Source: Paulinella micropora
Taxonomy: Eukaryota; Cercozoa; Imbricatea; Euglyphida
Reading direction: 5' to 3'
DNA length: 32,695 nucleotides
Assembly (NCBI GenBank): GCA_009731375.1
Contig: BJOX01000076.1
Span: forward strand, 1,042,283-1,074,977
Shown here: positions 11,821 through 25,771 of the stretch, piece by piece
Layout: every line of letters begins with the position of its first letter
How positions within the stretch are numbered: the first letter of the stretch is position 1
Position numbers and translations under genes: made by a program
The notes under the pieces: generated by a model
Told to the model about the DNA's origin: nothing
Databases searched by the model: none
The model's input: only the letters and a program-made list of their open reading frames with translations

Positions 11821-12387
11821 TACTGCATCCTGTGTCTCGAATGGTGATGCGATGTATATGTCCTCTGTACATGAGTGGAAAGCGTGATCAATATGCGGTG
11901 TATGTGGGTGTATGTGGGTGATTAATATCCGAACCGGCCAACGTTCCCGGTGCTAATCTAACACTTCGACCGAGCAAAGACCTCTGTGGAACTATCGAGT
12001 GTTTTGCCCTGGCTTTAATGTTATTCACCTTCTTCTCAAAAGGGGCGGTTTTCTATAACGTGGAGACTGGTATGGATCCCGCACTACTTGCGCAGGTGCC
12101 CGCTGTGCGGCCACGGCAACTTAGCCCGTCCATTTTAAGGTCATCCGCGTTAGTCGCCTGTGCGAGCGTCTTTGGGTGGAGATATGTGAGGGTCCGCCTG
12201 TACATTGTCGCGGATGGTCGTCACCTCAGGTGTAGGTGTAGGGCCACAACTACTATTATTCCCCTCGGCTATCCCTTCATTCACCCCTGCCGTAGCAGAA
12301 CTGTCTACTTACGAGCCTGAGACCCCCGCAAGGCTATCTAAAAGTGGTATAGGTGGGGACTCAACAAACCTAGCCGTCGGTAATGCG

Positions 12388-13447
12388 TCAGTGACTGTCA
12401 CCACCTGACCGGGCACCAACGGATTCGTAAAGCGCACCCGCTTGCGGACCCGGGGTGTGCCCTTTCGGCTTGTCGTTTAGCTTTTGAATTAGCGCTTCTT
12501 GGTGGACTTCTGTCCCGCTTGCTGGCCTTGGCCTGCACACCACACGTGACGTGTCGTGAGCGTTTGCGTTTGCGTTTGCGTGTAGTGTCGTACCCATCTG
12601 GAGCAGGAGTGACTCCTGTCCGGGCATGTACGCGCCGAACTTTTCCGCCGCCGGGAATTGTTGCATCAGGACGTCAGCTTCCGCGTCGAACGCGGCGCGC
12701 CAGACCGCCACATAGCCGTTTGGCATTAGGGTGAGTTTTGCGTCTTCCCCAATGTCCGGGAATGGCAGTTTCATGTGTGCCTGCTGTTTTGGGCAGGGCA
12801 CCCAATCACCGTCTTCCGGTTTCCGCTCCTTCGATTCCCCCGCCATGTATTTGCGGGCGTACCGCTTCATGGATATGGTGTGTTGTGGGGTGCCCGGGTA
12901 TGTGTGGCATCGCGGACACGACTCACCCATAAGACACGGCCACACCCAGAACCGACTATCCGGTTGACAATTGAACCCGATGGCGTGATCCCAATAGTCA
13001 CAAATGGAGGCTGACTTGACCGCTGGGGCAGTACCAAGCCTGTCTAGCCTTTGGATACCTGGACAATTGCATGGTCCGGTTTCAATTGGCAACGCACTAA
13101 GTGGGTGGTTTATAGGCCGTGAGATGGGCCGCAGCTTCCGTTTCTTCGACGTAGTTGGACGTTGGGGTGGTCCCCCTTGCGTCTGACTTACCGGAGGTGT
13201 GGGAGGCTGTATGTATGTAGGCGGTGTGTACTGTGCCTGTTGATTATTATGTATGTGGCGGCGATTCCAAACTCACCGGTGGTGGCGATTGAAATCCCGT
13301 GTTTGTTGGCGGTAAATATGGAGTGGCACTACCGCTTGCGTAAGGAGAAATGGGTGGGTATGTACTCGACGATCTTGACGAACCCGTTTTATATTGCTGT
13401 CCCCAATATGGGTTCGAGGACTGGAGGAGTTCGACGATGACTGCCAA
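12388..13447 (-). pseudogene. Cys-rich and Pro/Ser/Tyr-rich gag-like segment
   Basis: A 66-aa Pro/Ser/Tyr-rich frame (13447-13247) precedes a 234-aa frame (13092-12388). The latter has many Cys and His in its first half (CNCPG, ICDYW, GFNC, WPCLMGESCPRCH), then VPCPKQQAH and an acidic helical part. Position between gag-like frames and protease suggests the nucleocapsid part of Gag. The cysteines do not follow the classical CX2CX4HX4C knuckle, so metal binding is a guess. The C-terminal end is rich in Gly, Ser and Pro. Confidence 0.4.
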
Positions 13448-13543
13448 TATGAATTAGACGAGTTCGACGAGGATCGTCGATAGGGGTTGGACCCCGCATG
13501 AGAGTATTCTCCCCACGATGTGGATGTGACAAACGTTAAAATG

Positions 13544-15483
13544 TCAACTGGGGTTCGTTAAAACGTTTGCCGTCGTCTGATGATCCGGCAATTGAAGCCC
13601 CACAGTTTGCATTGCCTGTAGGAGGATTGACGCCCTTTCCAGGCGTTCCTCCTGGTTACTCACAGGCCCGAATATCTTATCCGCAAATGATTTATCCCAC
13701 TTGCGAATCTCTACTAACCGATTGAGACGAAAGCTCTTGAGCTTGAACGTCTTATCGTCGGCGTCTTGCTCCTCCGACAATACTTGTCGGATCATGTAGG
13801 ATTCACCTGTCGTTCGGCCGTGGCACTTGTTGCTCTAGCGATGCCCTTGAGCACCGCCATCAACAACGCGGCCAGGTCCGCTTTGGCAAGGGGCGTGATC
13901 AGTTTCTGTGGGAGGTCTACGATCTCATTGTGGGCGACGTTCGCTTCCCACATTCTCTGTGCCATTGCTGACACGAGATCCTCTACTATCTCAGCATCGC
14001 ACATATACCCCCAGTTTGCCCCTCGAACGAATCGCTCAAGCAGATAGTATGATCGCATGGAAGCTTGCAGCTGTCCCGCATGGATCAATCTACAGGCTTC
14101 CTCGTCCCAAGGGGCCCAACGGTTTGTAAGCAATCCTGCGATGCCCAACGACTGGCTTTATTTGCTATTATTTGTTTGGTATCAGCTTCATTCAAACTGA
14201 ATTGCCCCACTGTGCTATCGAGGCATGTATAACCAAACAACAATAGAATACCCTCGCCGTAGTCGATGTTGAGCTGAGGATTATATTTGCCGTAATCGAA
14301 CGACAAGGCGGCGTCAAGCCGTTTTAAAGCCTGTTCGACCAGCTTGTTGTTGGCCGACTTCGGTTTCTCAGTGGGGGGTAAGGGTCGTTCGTGACCACCA
14401 CCGTCACTGCTTCCCTTGGATGGGCCGATGTGTACCGTTTGGAACGTTACAAAGGTCATTCCCTCCGGTATGACTGAGGTTTTCCCGTCAGGGCCGTATG
14501 TGACGATCACCTCTATAGCAATATGAATCCGCAGTATGTCACTGATCGTTTGTGACACAAGCTCAAATATAGCACAATAATTGTACCAGTAGAGCTTAAC
14601 GGCCGCGTGGGGTGTGATTTTGCTCTCTATCGCCTTCCCATTTGCGCCTGCCCCCTGGAATTGCGTGTTGCATTTGTCATATTTGCTCTGCTTAGCCAGC
14701 CTACCCACCCATGTAAACTGGGGGGTACCCTGCTCGAGAGTCAAGCACTTCGTTAAGGGTATCACCTGCCCGTGACAACGGTGGCCGGGCACTCTCCCCT
14801 GTGGGGCGAAGTTGTTGTCTCCAACTCTTGCTCTCCGAGAGGGTGAGGTCCCATACGGTGACTGCGTTCCCCAGGTTTCGTGCCGCGACGACATTCTATG
14901 CCTGAAGCTCTGCAGCCAAGTCTAACAACCCAGCCATACTAGGCAACCGTATGTCAGTTGCGTGGGCCTTGTCATCCTCTACTGAGTATGCAAAGGTGAG
15001 GGCAGGTTGTCTATCCTTATCGTCGACTAAAGTATTCACTAAGGCGTGATACCTCTGGTGGTTAGCCTGCCACGCTTCGTCTAACAAGGTATCCCTTGCG
15101 ATAGCTAGAGCCGTGTACAGCTCTATGAGATGAAATATGTCTACAGAGCCGTGTAACGTGAGGCTAGGGTGTGACTGATACAGTCCCACAATACCCAAAT
15201 CCTTCCCCTCGTTATAAACGCATCTGAGCCACTCCTGTTCCTCATACTTATTATTGGGGGAAAGGAATGCAGTGGCTTCGTTCGGGTTGGTACCCAGCTC
15301 CTTCTCATCGGTTGGGGTTATTGGCCACCCTTCTGGACGAAAACGGTAGTGTTCGGACACGACCCTGGTCTTAACTGTCCGAGTGGGAATCACTAGTCCG
15401 TTATCTGCGTTTCTCCATGGGGAGCGAGGGATCGGTTCATCCTCCCCTCTACCTCCTCCCCTAGCTGGAGTTGCAAATTTCAC
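13544..15483 (-). pseudogene. gag-like coding region in four frames
   Basis: Four minus-strand frames follow one another (15483-14896, 14894-14085, 14148-13792, 13795-13544; 195, 269, 118 and 83 aa) with tiny gaps or overlaps, as expected of one long frame broken by indels. The content is mostly helical, for example residues 105-135 of the first frame (VDIFHLIELYTALAIARDTL) and the third frame (SYYLLERFVRGANWGYMCD...VEDLVSAMAQRMWE). The last frame has KSFRLNRLVEIRKWDKSF and ERLERASILLQAMQTVG. I do not recognise a known Gag capsid family. It lies upstream of the protease, where Gag should be, and that is the basis of the call. The ATGA overlap at 13792-13795 is probably a coincidence of the frameshift. 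Confidence 0.45.
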
Positions 15484-15828
15484 ACCGTGGCAGGTGGGAA
15501 GTTTGTGTCTGTTCCTTCAGACATGTCTAACCGAATGGTAGTGGTTGATCTCGTCGTAGAGCCTAACCACGCAGTGTTTGCTTTGCCACTCATAGTTATG
15601 AAACGAGCAGTGTCGTGTGTTTCTTGTGCAAATGTGGTGTCGTGTTTGTTCTGTTTTCCTGTGTCTTGTTCGCTGTGTGATCAATGCTTGTGTCAAGCAC
15701 AACGTAACACAACACAACAACCAACCCACACACACACTGTCTATCAGTTAAGGTTGGAGTTGACTCACCCCCCAACCAACCCACACACACACTGTCTATC
15801 AGTTAAGGTTGGAGTTGACTCACCCCCC

Positions 15829-15861
<33 letters not shown>

Positions 15862-17173
15862 CGCGCCCCCCCGCNNNNNNNNNNNNNNNNNNNNNNNNNN
15901 NNNNNNNNNNNNNNNNNNNNNNNNNNNNNNNNNNNNNNNNNNNNNNNNNNNNNNNNNNNNNNNNNNNNNNNNNNNNNNNNNNNNNNNNNNNNNNNNNNNN
16001 NNNNNNNNNNNNNNNNNNNNNNNNNCCCCCCCCCCCCCCCCCCCCCCCCCCCCCTTGCTTAAGCTTGGGGGAATCCTTGCTGAGTTCTCTCGCAAGCCAG
16101 TCGACGTATGCGTGTGCACCCTGGCAATACACACCACACTTGTTACTCACAAATTAGTCTGTCTATCGTCTGTTCTCTCCCAACTCAAAAAACGAACGTA
16201 GTCTTTCCTTTCTGAGTGTGGTGAGTGTGACTTTATGAGTGTTTTCGTGTAATACTATGTGTGTGTGTACCGAGTGCTGCTGACCCTTCACACACTTGCT
16301 ACTGTAGTCTCAGGAGCTACTCGGTATCCGAGCTCTTGTCATTGCTGACCTATTCAACACCACACCACACGTTTGTAGTGCTTGAGTGTGATGAGTGGTG
16401 TGTGTTTTGTTTGTTGCTGACGAAAATAAAAATCGCATCAAACACACCCTCAGTTTTGGCTCTCCTGTGTTTGTTCTGCACGTAATTCCCTTGGCCTATG
16501 TCTTGTCTGACTGGCCTACCACCCCCCTAAGAGATAGCCACCACTTTTGGTGTAGGATGTATGTAGTTTGCGCAAACAGCTTTTATGCTAATTGAATAGG
16601 TTTATGTTTCGTTTGTCTGTTTTCCTCAGCCTCTTTACACTTCCTTACGTTTCTCTAACGTTTGTGTGAGGCTAACCACGTGTGGCTATACAGACTGGAG
16701 TCTGAGTGTGTTATTGGTTATCGTTTTCCTAGTAAGGAGGATGTATGGGGATAAGTGTAGGAATGCCCGTAGAGAACAGACAGTAGATCTTTTCACTTCC
16801 TGTGGGTGTGCTTGTAAAGCACTCCTCTGGCTCGACAATATGTCGACGATCAATCCAGTGAACACTATAGTGTTATTACACCACTGGAGACACACTTTGT
16901 GATCCCACAGTCACCAATCACACGATTGTTAGTGTCAAAGTCGTACACACAACGAATGTCTTGCCGTGCCGCTGTTTGGGCCTCTGTGCAAAGTTTCACT
17001 GTTGTTTTTGTGCACCGCAGACTCCTGACACCTCCCCAGCTCCGTACCTACACTCCACCATAGCACTACCTTTCCTTCCGAGGCTTCCTTCGCTTGGGGA
17101 AGTGACTTTTTCAAATTGCGTGAATGGATTTAGATGATAGAAAAAATTTAGGCTGAGACTCCACTTTTGCCAC
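15484..17173. other. Leader region of the gypsy-like element, with a gap
   Basis: No supported gene. A 48-bp direct repeat occurs at about 15727-15830 (two copies containing CACACACACTGTCTATCAGT). C-rich tracts (15830-15874 and 16026-16054) flank a 151-N gap (15875-16025). Next to the LTR piece at 17174, the minus strand reads TGGCAAAAGTGGAGTC, in the place of a primer-binding site, starting TGG as such sites do. The tRNA cannot be assigned. Confidence 0.4.
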
Positions 17174-17228
17174 GGTCAGTTATAATCAAAAGAATCATGA
17201 TGTTATTTAATGCAAGCAGGGTTCTACT
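17174..17228 (-). repeat. 5' LTR fragment (U5 side) of the gypsy-like element
   Basis: These bases match the low-coordinate end of LTR copy 2 (TATAATCAAAAG, then TTATTTAATGCAAGC). The match stops at CTACT (17224-17228) and resumes at CTACT (19448-19452) followed by the rest of the LTR. The two pieces together restore the layout of an intact LTR. Confidence 0.6.
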
Positions 17229-17273
17229 TCATCCACCACTGATGTCGTAGGTTAAGGGGCAGACGGTTTATAT

Positions 17274-17329
<56 letters not shown>

Positions 17330-17330
17330 C

Positions 17331-17363
<33 letters not shown>

Positions 17364-19447
17364 CATATATATACATATATATATATAGTATATGACTTGT
17401 GCGTTCCTGCAGGTATATGACTAGGATATGGCAGGGCATGATCAGACTTTATGGCATATTCATATCGATATACATATTAAATGCATATACATATACATAT
17501 TTCCAACAAAAGGTAATTTACGGGGAAAATATCATGAAAGTCCGGAAATTTGTGAAGGTGTGTCTAGGTCACTCGGCGGCGACTGCGACTGTAGATGTTA
17601 CTCAGGTAGGTATAGGCACACTAGCCTCACCGCCATCTGATTCATTCTTTACATCAGTACTTCTCTGCTTTCATGATTGCTTTCTGGTCTTTTACACATG
17701 TTTTCGCATATTTGATAAATGATATAAACATTCGATATTATAGTTCTTTGCTTGCTTTCGTGCTTTACGAAAATATTGACAGGTGCGATCGTGGGCAAGG
17801 ACAGGAGGGACAATATCTCAAGACAATTTCCGGGACAGATTCGGGATTTGCGTATTTCCGGGTTGTGTTCGGCGTTTGCAAATCATCGGGTCTATTTCCG
17901 AGGTCTGCTTTGTCTTGTTGTCCTTCGTGTCCACCGCATTTATATGTCTTGTCTGTTTTTTGTGATATTTTTAATATATGTCGATGCTGTGTTTGCCTTT
18001 GTTATAACGTCGTCTTAATTGTTCATCTGTTGTGCCGTATTCCACACATATATTGAACAGGTGCGGGGTTCAGGGGGAGATCAACCTGCACTTCGATACA
18101 AACTCGCTTGTGTGTTTACTCCTATCTGTTTCTTCATCTGTGTGTTTGTTTGAGCAACTTGTTACGCTTATACATTGCTAACATAGATTATCTATATATT
18201 ATACATGTTACACATTTATCATATATACTTCTTCTATATATCTGTATATACCTGATGAGTTAGTGTAGGTTGTAGACAGTTCATCTCTTCTTCGGGGTAG
18301 TTTCGGGTAGACCTATGTTACGTTAATTGTATGTAAAGAGAGGTGAATGTCCTCTTCACTTATGTGTTGGGGTTATAATTACACTCACTTACCCCTTCAT
18401 ACTAATTAATGAAATAGTCACATCGCTATTTAACGTGTCTACTACTTTATTTACTCACATGTATATATTTCACATATTTTCTTTTTGCATATTACTAAGA
18501 ACTACACGTGTTTGTTTATGGATTGCATGCGTACTTTGATATGTCGAGTTCGTCTTGATATATCAAATACAATTTCGTCTACGCAATCACGACGTATTCC
18601 TTATACATGCTCACATATAAACATAATCTATATCGTTGATAATCATATATTCATTTGTCTGCGTTACATAACTCCTAGTATATAGCTTATAGTCATGCGT
18701 TCGTATACTGACTTTATGATTTCCACCTTACTACATTGTTGATGTCTTATATGTGTTGTCTGATAATCTATAGCATCGCGAGATAGTCATTAACGCTAGA
18801 TTGTGAGCGAAGGCTCGGATTTCGATAAGATTTCATTTTCTTATCAATGCCCAACCATAAGTCCTTAGTTATCGCCGGTCTTTGCGGGGCAGACCATGTC
18901 GTGTGCAAAACTATGACTGAATGTATTACCTCTGCCTTCAGCACTTAAGTCTCTATCACTGGTGGCCGGGGCAGTGACTGAGCAAGTTGACTTTCTGGTA
19001 TTAGTCTAATTGTCTAGTGCCGGAAGGCAGCAACAGGGCATTATCATGGGCCATATATAGTCTATTTTGAGGTCCTAGAGTAGAGTCACTCCTCAGACAT
19101 AGTTTTTATTTACACACATACATTAATTCTTTTTCGTATTTAATACTCCTTTTGAGATCAGCGATAATTAAGTTGCTTGCAAGTTAATTATCTTGATCTA
19201 GGGGGAGTGTTAGACCAATAGGTTGTATTAATACGGTAACGGACCGATTCAGTCACGGTATGACCCGGCCTGTCTGTAGGATGCGTGTCGGTAGAGCCAT
19301 CCCTTCAGGACGCGCCGGGCCGTGTTGTTCTGTCTGTGCCTTTTCAATAAAGCTTGTGGTACGATGCGATCGTGACTGAGCTTGAACCGGTCCGTGGACG
19401 GCTTGCTACCTCTGTGCAGGAACAGTATTTAGATATATGTTCTAACA
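17229..19447 (+). mobile_element. Ty1/copia-like remnant inserted into the LTR
   Basis: The interval is bounded by a 5-bp CTACT direct repeat, a likely target-site duplication, and ends in a 240-bp LTR preceded by AGGGGGAG. No 5' LTR and no gag-pol frames are visible; the internal part is AT-rich, with CT and TA microsatellites at about 17277-17390. It is therefore a degraded or non-autonomous copy. ORFs of 60-130 aa at 17399-18056 and 18327-18685 have no recognisable content. Confidence 0.5.
19208..19447 (+). repeat. 3' LTR of copia-like element
   Basis: The 240 bp begin TGTTAGA and end TCTAACA, a perfect 7-bp terminal inverted repeat. A polypurine tract (TAGGGGGAG) abuts the start. An AATAAA polyadenylation signal sits at 19346-19351. 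This arrangement is typical of Ty1/copia 3' LTRs. Confidence 0.75.
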
Positions 19448-19452
19448 CTACT

Positions 19453-19911
<459 letters not shown>

Positions 19912-20316
19912 GATCGGAGGCTCTCATGCAATTCGCAAAGTTCAAGTATGTATAGTTTTAATGTTTCAAAGAACCGTAAAGTATGTATTGAAGCTTTCCG
20001 AATCTTTTTATATATATTTTGTTGATACGCATTTGCGTTTTATTAGGCAGCACGTATTCTTTTCAACGCTACCAAAAGTATTGCTACAGGTCAGTCCTCA
20101 TCATCTTAAAATTAATAATGAAAAATAACACAAGTAATAAATGACAGTGGTCGGAGTAGTATTCAATAATTATAATGACCTAAGTAAGTCAGAAATAATT
20201 TACTGAAAAACAACTGTCGTTTTATTTTTATTAGTCAAAAATATTTACGTTTACAGATACTTGACAAAAACCATACACGTAAAAGTTCAAGAGCGCAAGT
20301 ATGTGTAATCAATGTC

Positions 20317-20320
<4 letters not shown>
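19912..20320. other. Unique sequence, no gene seen
   Basis: AT-rich sequence without a supported frame, RNA gene or repeat. Confidence 0.5.

Positions 20321-20415
<95 letters not shown>
20321..20415. repeat. (GA)n microsatellite
   Basis: GA units with two AAGA interruptions, directly before the pyrimidine-rich stretch that precedes the exon at 20475. Confidence 0.95.
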
Positions 20416-20474
20416 GGCAGGGAGGTCAGCGTTGTTGTCGTTACTGTTGTGCCTGTTGTTGCTTGTGTGGGCAG

Positions 20475-20637
20475 GGCTGTAACGAGTGTTCGCGACGATA
20501 GCCTGTGCTTAGAGGACAAGGGGAAAAGAAGGAAGTTGACCTGGTTACTGAAGAAGCACGTATTCCCGGGAATCATGGGAAACGATTGGTCGGTTTTTCC
20601 TCGAAAGGAAGAGGAGGAGGATCAAGAAGAAGAATGA
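20475..20637 (+). CDS. Likely terminal exon of an unrecognised gene
   Basis: A frame enters after a GTGGGCAG acceptor that follows a T-rich stretch, and ends at TGA (20635-20637). The 53 codons encode a basic part (LEDKGKRRKLTWLLKKHVFPG), then GNDWSVFPRK and a C-terminal run of acidic residues. The composition is protein-like and unlike the surrounding repeats. No ATG starts the frame, so it must be spliced to an exon upstream, which I could not find. No family is recognised. Confidence 0.35.
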
Positions 20638-20705
20638 TGCTGACGGAGGCTCTCAAAAACATTCAACATGTTCAAAAATAACTGATCATCTTCGTCATTC
20701 CAAGT

Positions 20706-21119
<414 letters not shown>

Positions 21120-21173
21120 GTAGATAGATAGATAGATAGAAAGATAGATAGACAGATAGACAGATAGACAGAC

Positions 21174-21222
<49 letters not shown>

Positions 21223-21223
21223 C

Positions 21224-21288
<65 letters not shown>

Positions 21289-21289
21289 A

Positions 21290-21342
<53 letters not shown>

Positions 21343-21392
21343 ACCTGACCTGGGGAGAGGGGGGAAGTAGATAGATAGATAGATAGATAGAC

Positions 21393-21446
<54 letters not shown>

Positions 21447-21462
21447 ATAGATAAATAGATAA

Positions 21463-21494
<32 letters not shown>

Positions 21495-21546
21495 GTAGGT
21501 AGATAGGTAGATAGGTGGATAGGTAGATAGGTAGATAGGTAGATAG

Positions 21547-21577
<31 letters not shown>

Positions 21578-21657
21578 GAACCTCACCAAGGGAGAGGGGG
21601 TAAGTGCACTTCAGACACGACCAGCTTCCCTGTCATGAGATAGATAGATAGATAGAT

Positions 21658-21697
<40 letters not shown>

Positions 21698-21758
21698 ATA
21701 GATAAATAGAGGATAGATAGATAGATAGGTAGATAGATATATAGATAGATAGATAGAT

Positions 21759-21809
<51 letters not shown>

Positions 21810-21907
21810 GATGTTTGGTCGATCAGCGCTTCATATCCGATGACATAATCATTTATTCCATGATAGATAGACAGATAGCTAGATAGGTAGGTAGGAAGGT
21901 AGATAGT

Positions 21908-21954
<47 letters not shown>

Positions 21955-21955
21955 T
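21120..21955. repeat. (GATA)n arrays with three short unique islands
   Basis: GATA arrays are broken at 21341-21368, 21578-21638 and 21809-21862. The first two islands share GAACCT[G/C]ACC and GGGAGAGGGGG, so they are copies made with a shift of about 236 bp. The third matches the sequence next to the GATA array at 6420. Confidence 0.93.
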
Positions 21956-22423
21956 TAAGAATAAGAATAAGAATAAGAATAAGAATAAGACTATGTATGC
22001 AACTATGCATGTATGTATGTATGTATGTATGCATGCATGTATGTATGTATGTATGTATGTGTGTGTATGTGTATGTATGTATGTATGTATGTACGTATGT
22101 ATGTATGTATGTATGTATGTATGCATGTATGTTATCTATGTATGTATATATGCATGTATGTATGTATGTATGTATGTATGTATGTATGTATGTATGTATG
22201 TATGCATGCATGCATGTATGTATGTATGTATGTATGTATGTATGTATGTATGTATGTATGTATGTATATACGTACGTACGTACGTACGTACGTATGTATG
22301 TATGTATGTATGTATGTATGTATGAATGTATGTATGTATGTATGTATGTATGAATAAGAATAAGAATAAGAATAAGAATAAGAATAAGAATAAGAATAAC
22401 GATAAGAATAACGATAACAATAA

Positions 22424-22497
<74 letters not shown>
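21956..22497. repeat. (AATAAG)n, (ATGT)n and (AAT)n arrays
   Basis: A hexamer AATAAG occurs on both sides of the ATGT array (21956-21990 and 22351-22425). (ATGT)n with ACGT and GCAT variants fills 22001-22350, and (AAT)n follows at about 22426-22497. Confidence 0.95.
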
Positions 22498-23779
<1,282 letters not shown>

Positions 23780-23789
23780 NNNNNNNNNN
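23780..23789. other. 10-N scaffold join
   Basis: The fixed short gap marks a join between two contigs. Left of it is (GA)n ending GATATAGAA; right of it is CTATATATCTCTCT. The virus-like region begins 110 bp further right, so its physical link to the left-hand sequence depends on this join. Confidence 0.95.
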
Positions 23790-24290
<501 letters not shown>

Positions 24291-24548
24291 CAGATGATCA
24301 CACCACAAAATGGGGGGCTACACACAAAAGTTTGCTTTTTGCTTTTTTCTCCTTGCATGTCTGCGGGCGTGCGGCAGGGCGACGCCGCGGTGCCGCGGTG
24401 CCGCAAGGTTTGAGGTTTAGGTGGTGGTTTTTTTTTCATTTTTCGTTGCTTGACTTTGCCCAAAAATTGGTGGCACCGGCTCAGCCATAACGATATTGTT
24501 TTTTTTGATTTATATATTAAAGACTTACAAACGATATATAAAAGGGGG
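24291..24548. other. Subterminal AT-rich sequence with a GC-rich island
   Basis: Between palindrome and first gene lies an island at about 24358-24407 with CGCGGTGC repeated in tandem, in otherwise AT-rich DNA. A TATATTAAAG stretch at about 24513 could serve as a promoter element for the zinc-repeat gene. No coding is supported. Confidence 0.4.
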
Positions 24549-24982
24549 ATGGCAACAGAGGAAGTCAAACATGAGAAGTGCGGTAAGTGTAGATGTTGGA
24601 GGCTACCTGCACAATTCTTGAATGACAAGGGGCGGAGAGGTTGAAGACTTGTGAAAGTTGTAGAAGAAGGTGTAGAGCGGAGAATGCTAGGCGTAAATGC
24701 GAACATAATATACGAAAAAGCAAATGTAAAGAATGCGGTGGAAGCGAGATATGCGAACATAACAAGCAAAAAATCCATTGTAAAGAATGCGGTGGAAGCC
24801 AGATATGCGAACATAACAGAGTGAAAGGTATTTGCAAGGACTGCGGTGGAAGCCAGATATGCGAACATGAGAGACAAAGAAACTTTTGCAAGGACTGCGG
24901 TGGAAGCCAGATATGCGAACATGAGAGACAAAAACACCAATGTAAGGAGTGCGGTGAAGTAAGACGAATTACAGCGGAATAA
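24549..24982 (+). pseudogene. Zinc-binding ICEH...CKxCGGS repeat protein, frameshifted
   Basis: The N-terminal part starts at ATG 24549 and has CGKCRCWRL, a CxxC-type knuckle. The frame ends at TGA 24642-24644, while the neighbouring frame continues without ATG into KTCESCRRRC and then about five repeats of 18-19 residues (EHNxxKxxCKxCGGSxIC). Each repeat supplies two cysteines and one His-Cys pair, so it should bind zinc. Such tandem repeats are widespread in giant viruses, PLVs and some algae; their function is unknown, with nucleic-acid or protein binding presumed. A single-base deletion (or 2-base insertion) around 24630-24641 explains the break. Whether it is a sequencing error, a programmed shift or decay cannot be told. 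The gene lies just inside the palindrome and ends at TAA 24980-24982. Confidence 0.7.
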
Positions 24983-25771
24983 ACCTTGCTAGGTGTCCTT
25001 AAAATCTGGGGTAAGGTGCTTATTTTTGTTCATTTTTTTTGAGATGGTTCATTTTATTGTTTCATTTTTTTCTCAAAAATGTGAAAAAGTTTTGAAAATG
25101 TCAAAAAAATTCAATTTTTTTCATGTTTTGGAGGCCAAGTTTTCAATCGGTTTATTACCCGCGATGAATAGGAGAGCGTATTTTGCTGTTTTGGTAAATC
25201 AAGGGTACTTATGGAAATAAGGATCCGCCAACTCACAAGGACTTAAACAATGGGTGTAGGAGGCTTATTTCGTTAAAATGTCTTCATTTAAACTATCGGG
25301 GGATGTAGTCCCTTGTTCTCAGTTTCAACATTACCCCCCTCGGCCAAATGGCACAGGGGACTATAAAGGGGGGGGGGTCAGCCAATTTTTCTGAAAATGA
25401 GGGACTTTTTTAAGGACGGGGGGTTAAACTCAGTCAAATGGGGTTAAATCCTCTTTTACATACACTCTTTTTATAATAATAACGTTAATAAAAATAATAA
25501 GAAAGTAAGGATAGGGCGTGTGGTAATATGGGCGGAGTTAGAATTACAATAAAATACCGCTTCTAGGGTGTCCTTGCGGAAATAAGGGACTTAAAAAAAT
25601 TTTTAAGGACTTTAAGGACGGAGCAAAAAGAAGCAGTTGAAGGCGATTGGTGCTCTGAGACTAAACCGCGGGCAAACCATACGGGAAGCGTCGGCGACGC
25701 GGAATTGACGGGGGAAGGATTTTCTATTTTTGACTTAGAAAAAAATAGACTTGTCTAATATATACCAGCCG
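24983..25771. other. Long non-coding region with recurring short motifs
   Basis: Almost 790 bp without a convincing gene in an otherwise compact genome. Words recur: CTAGG(G)TGTCCTT at about 24989 and 25565, GGAAATAAGG at about 25213 and 25576, and AAGGACTT-type words at about 25239, 25414 and 25603-25617. There is a run of ten G at about 25368-25378 and a GCGTC-GGC-GACGC hairpin at about 25687-25699. It could be regulatory or replicative; a 75-codon frame at 24993-25220 looks random. Confidence 0.4.

Noticed and set aside
13792-13795. ATGA stop-start overlaps between gag-like frames as translational coupling
   Set aside because: The frames belong to one decayed polyprotein; overlaps at frameshift points are expected by chance.
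15487-16062. Plus-strand 191-aa ORF next to the gag-like region
   Set aside because: It runs through CA and poly-C repeats and the N gap; only the first 60 codons are unique and they look random.
24993-25220. 75-aa ORF in the viral intergenic region
   Set aside because: Composition is Phe/Lys-rich from A/T runs, start is not supported, and no domain is visible.
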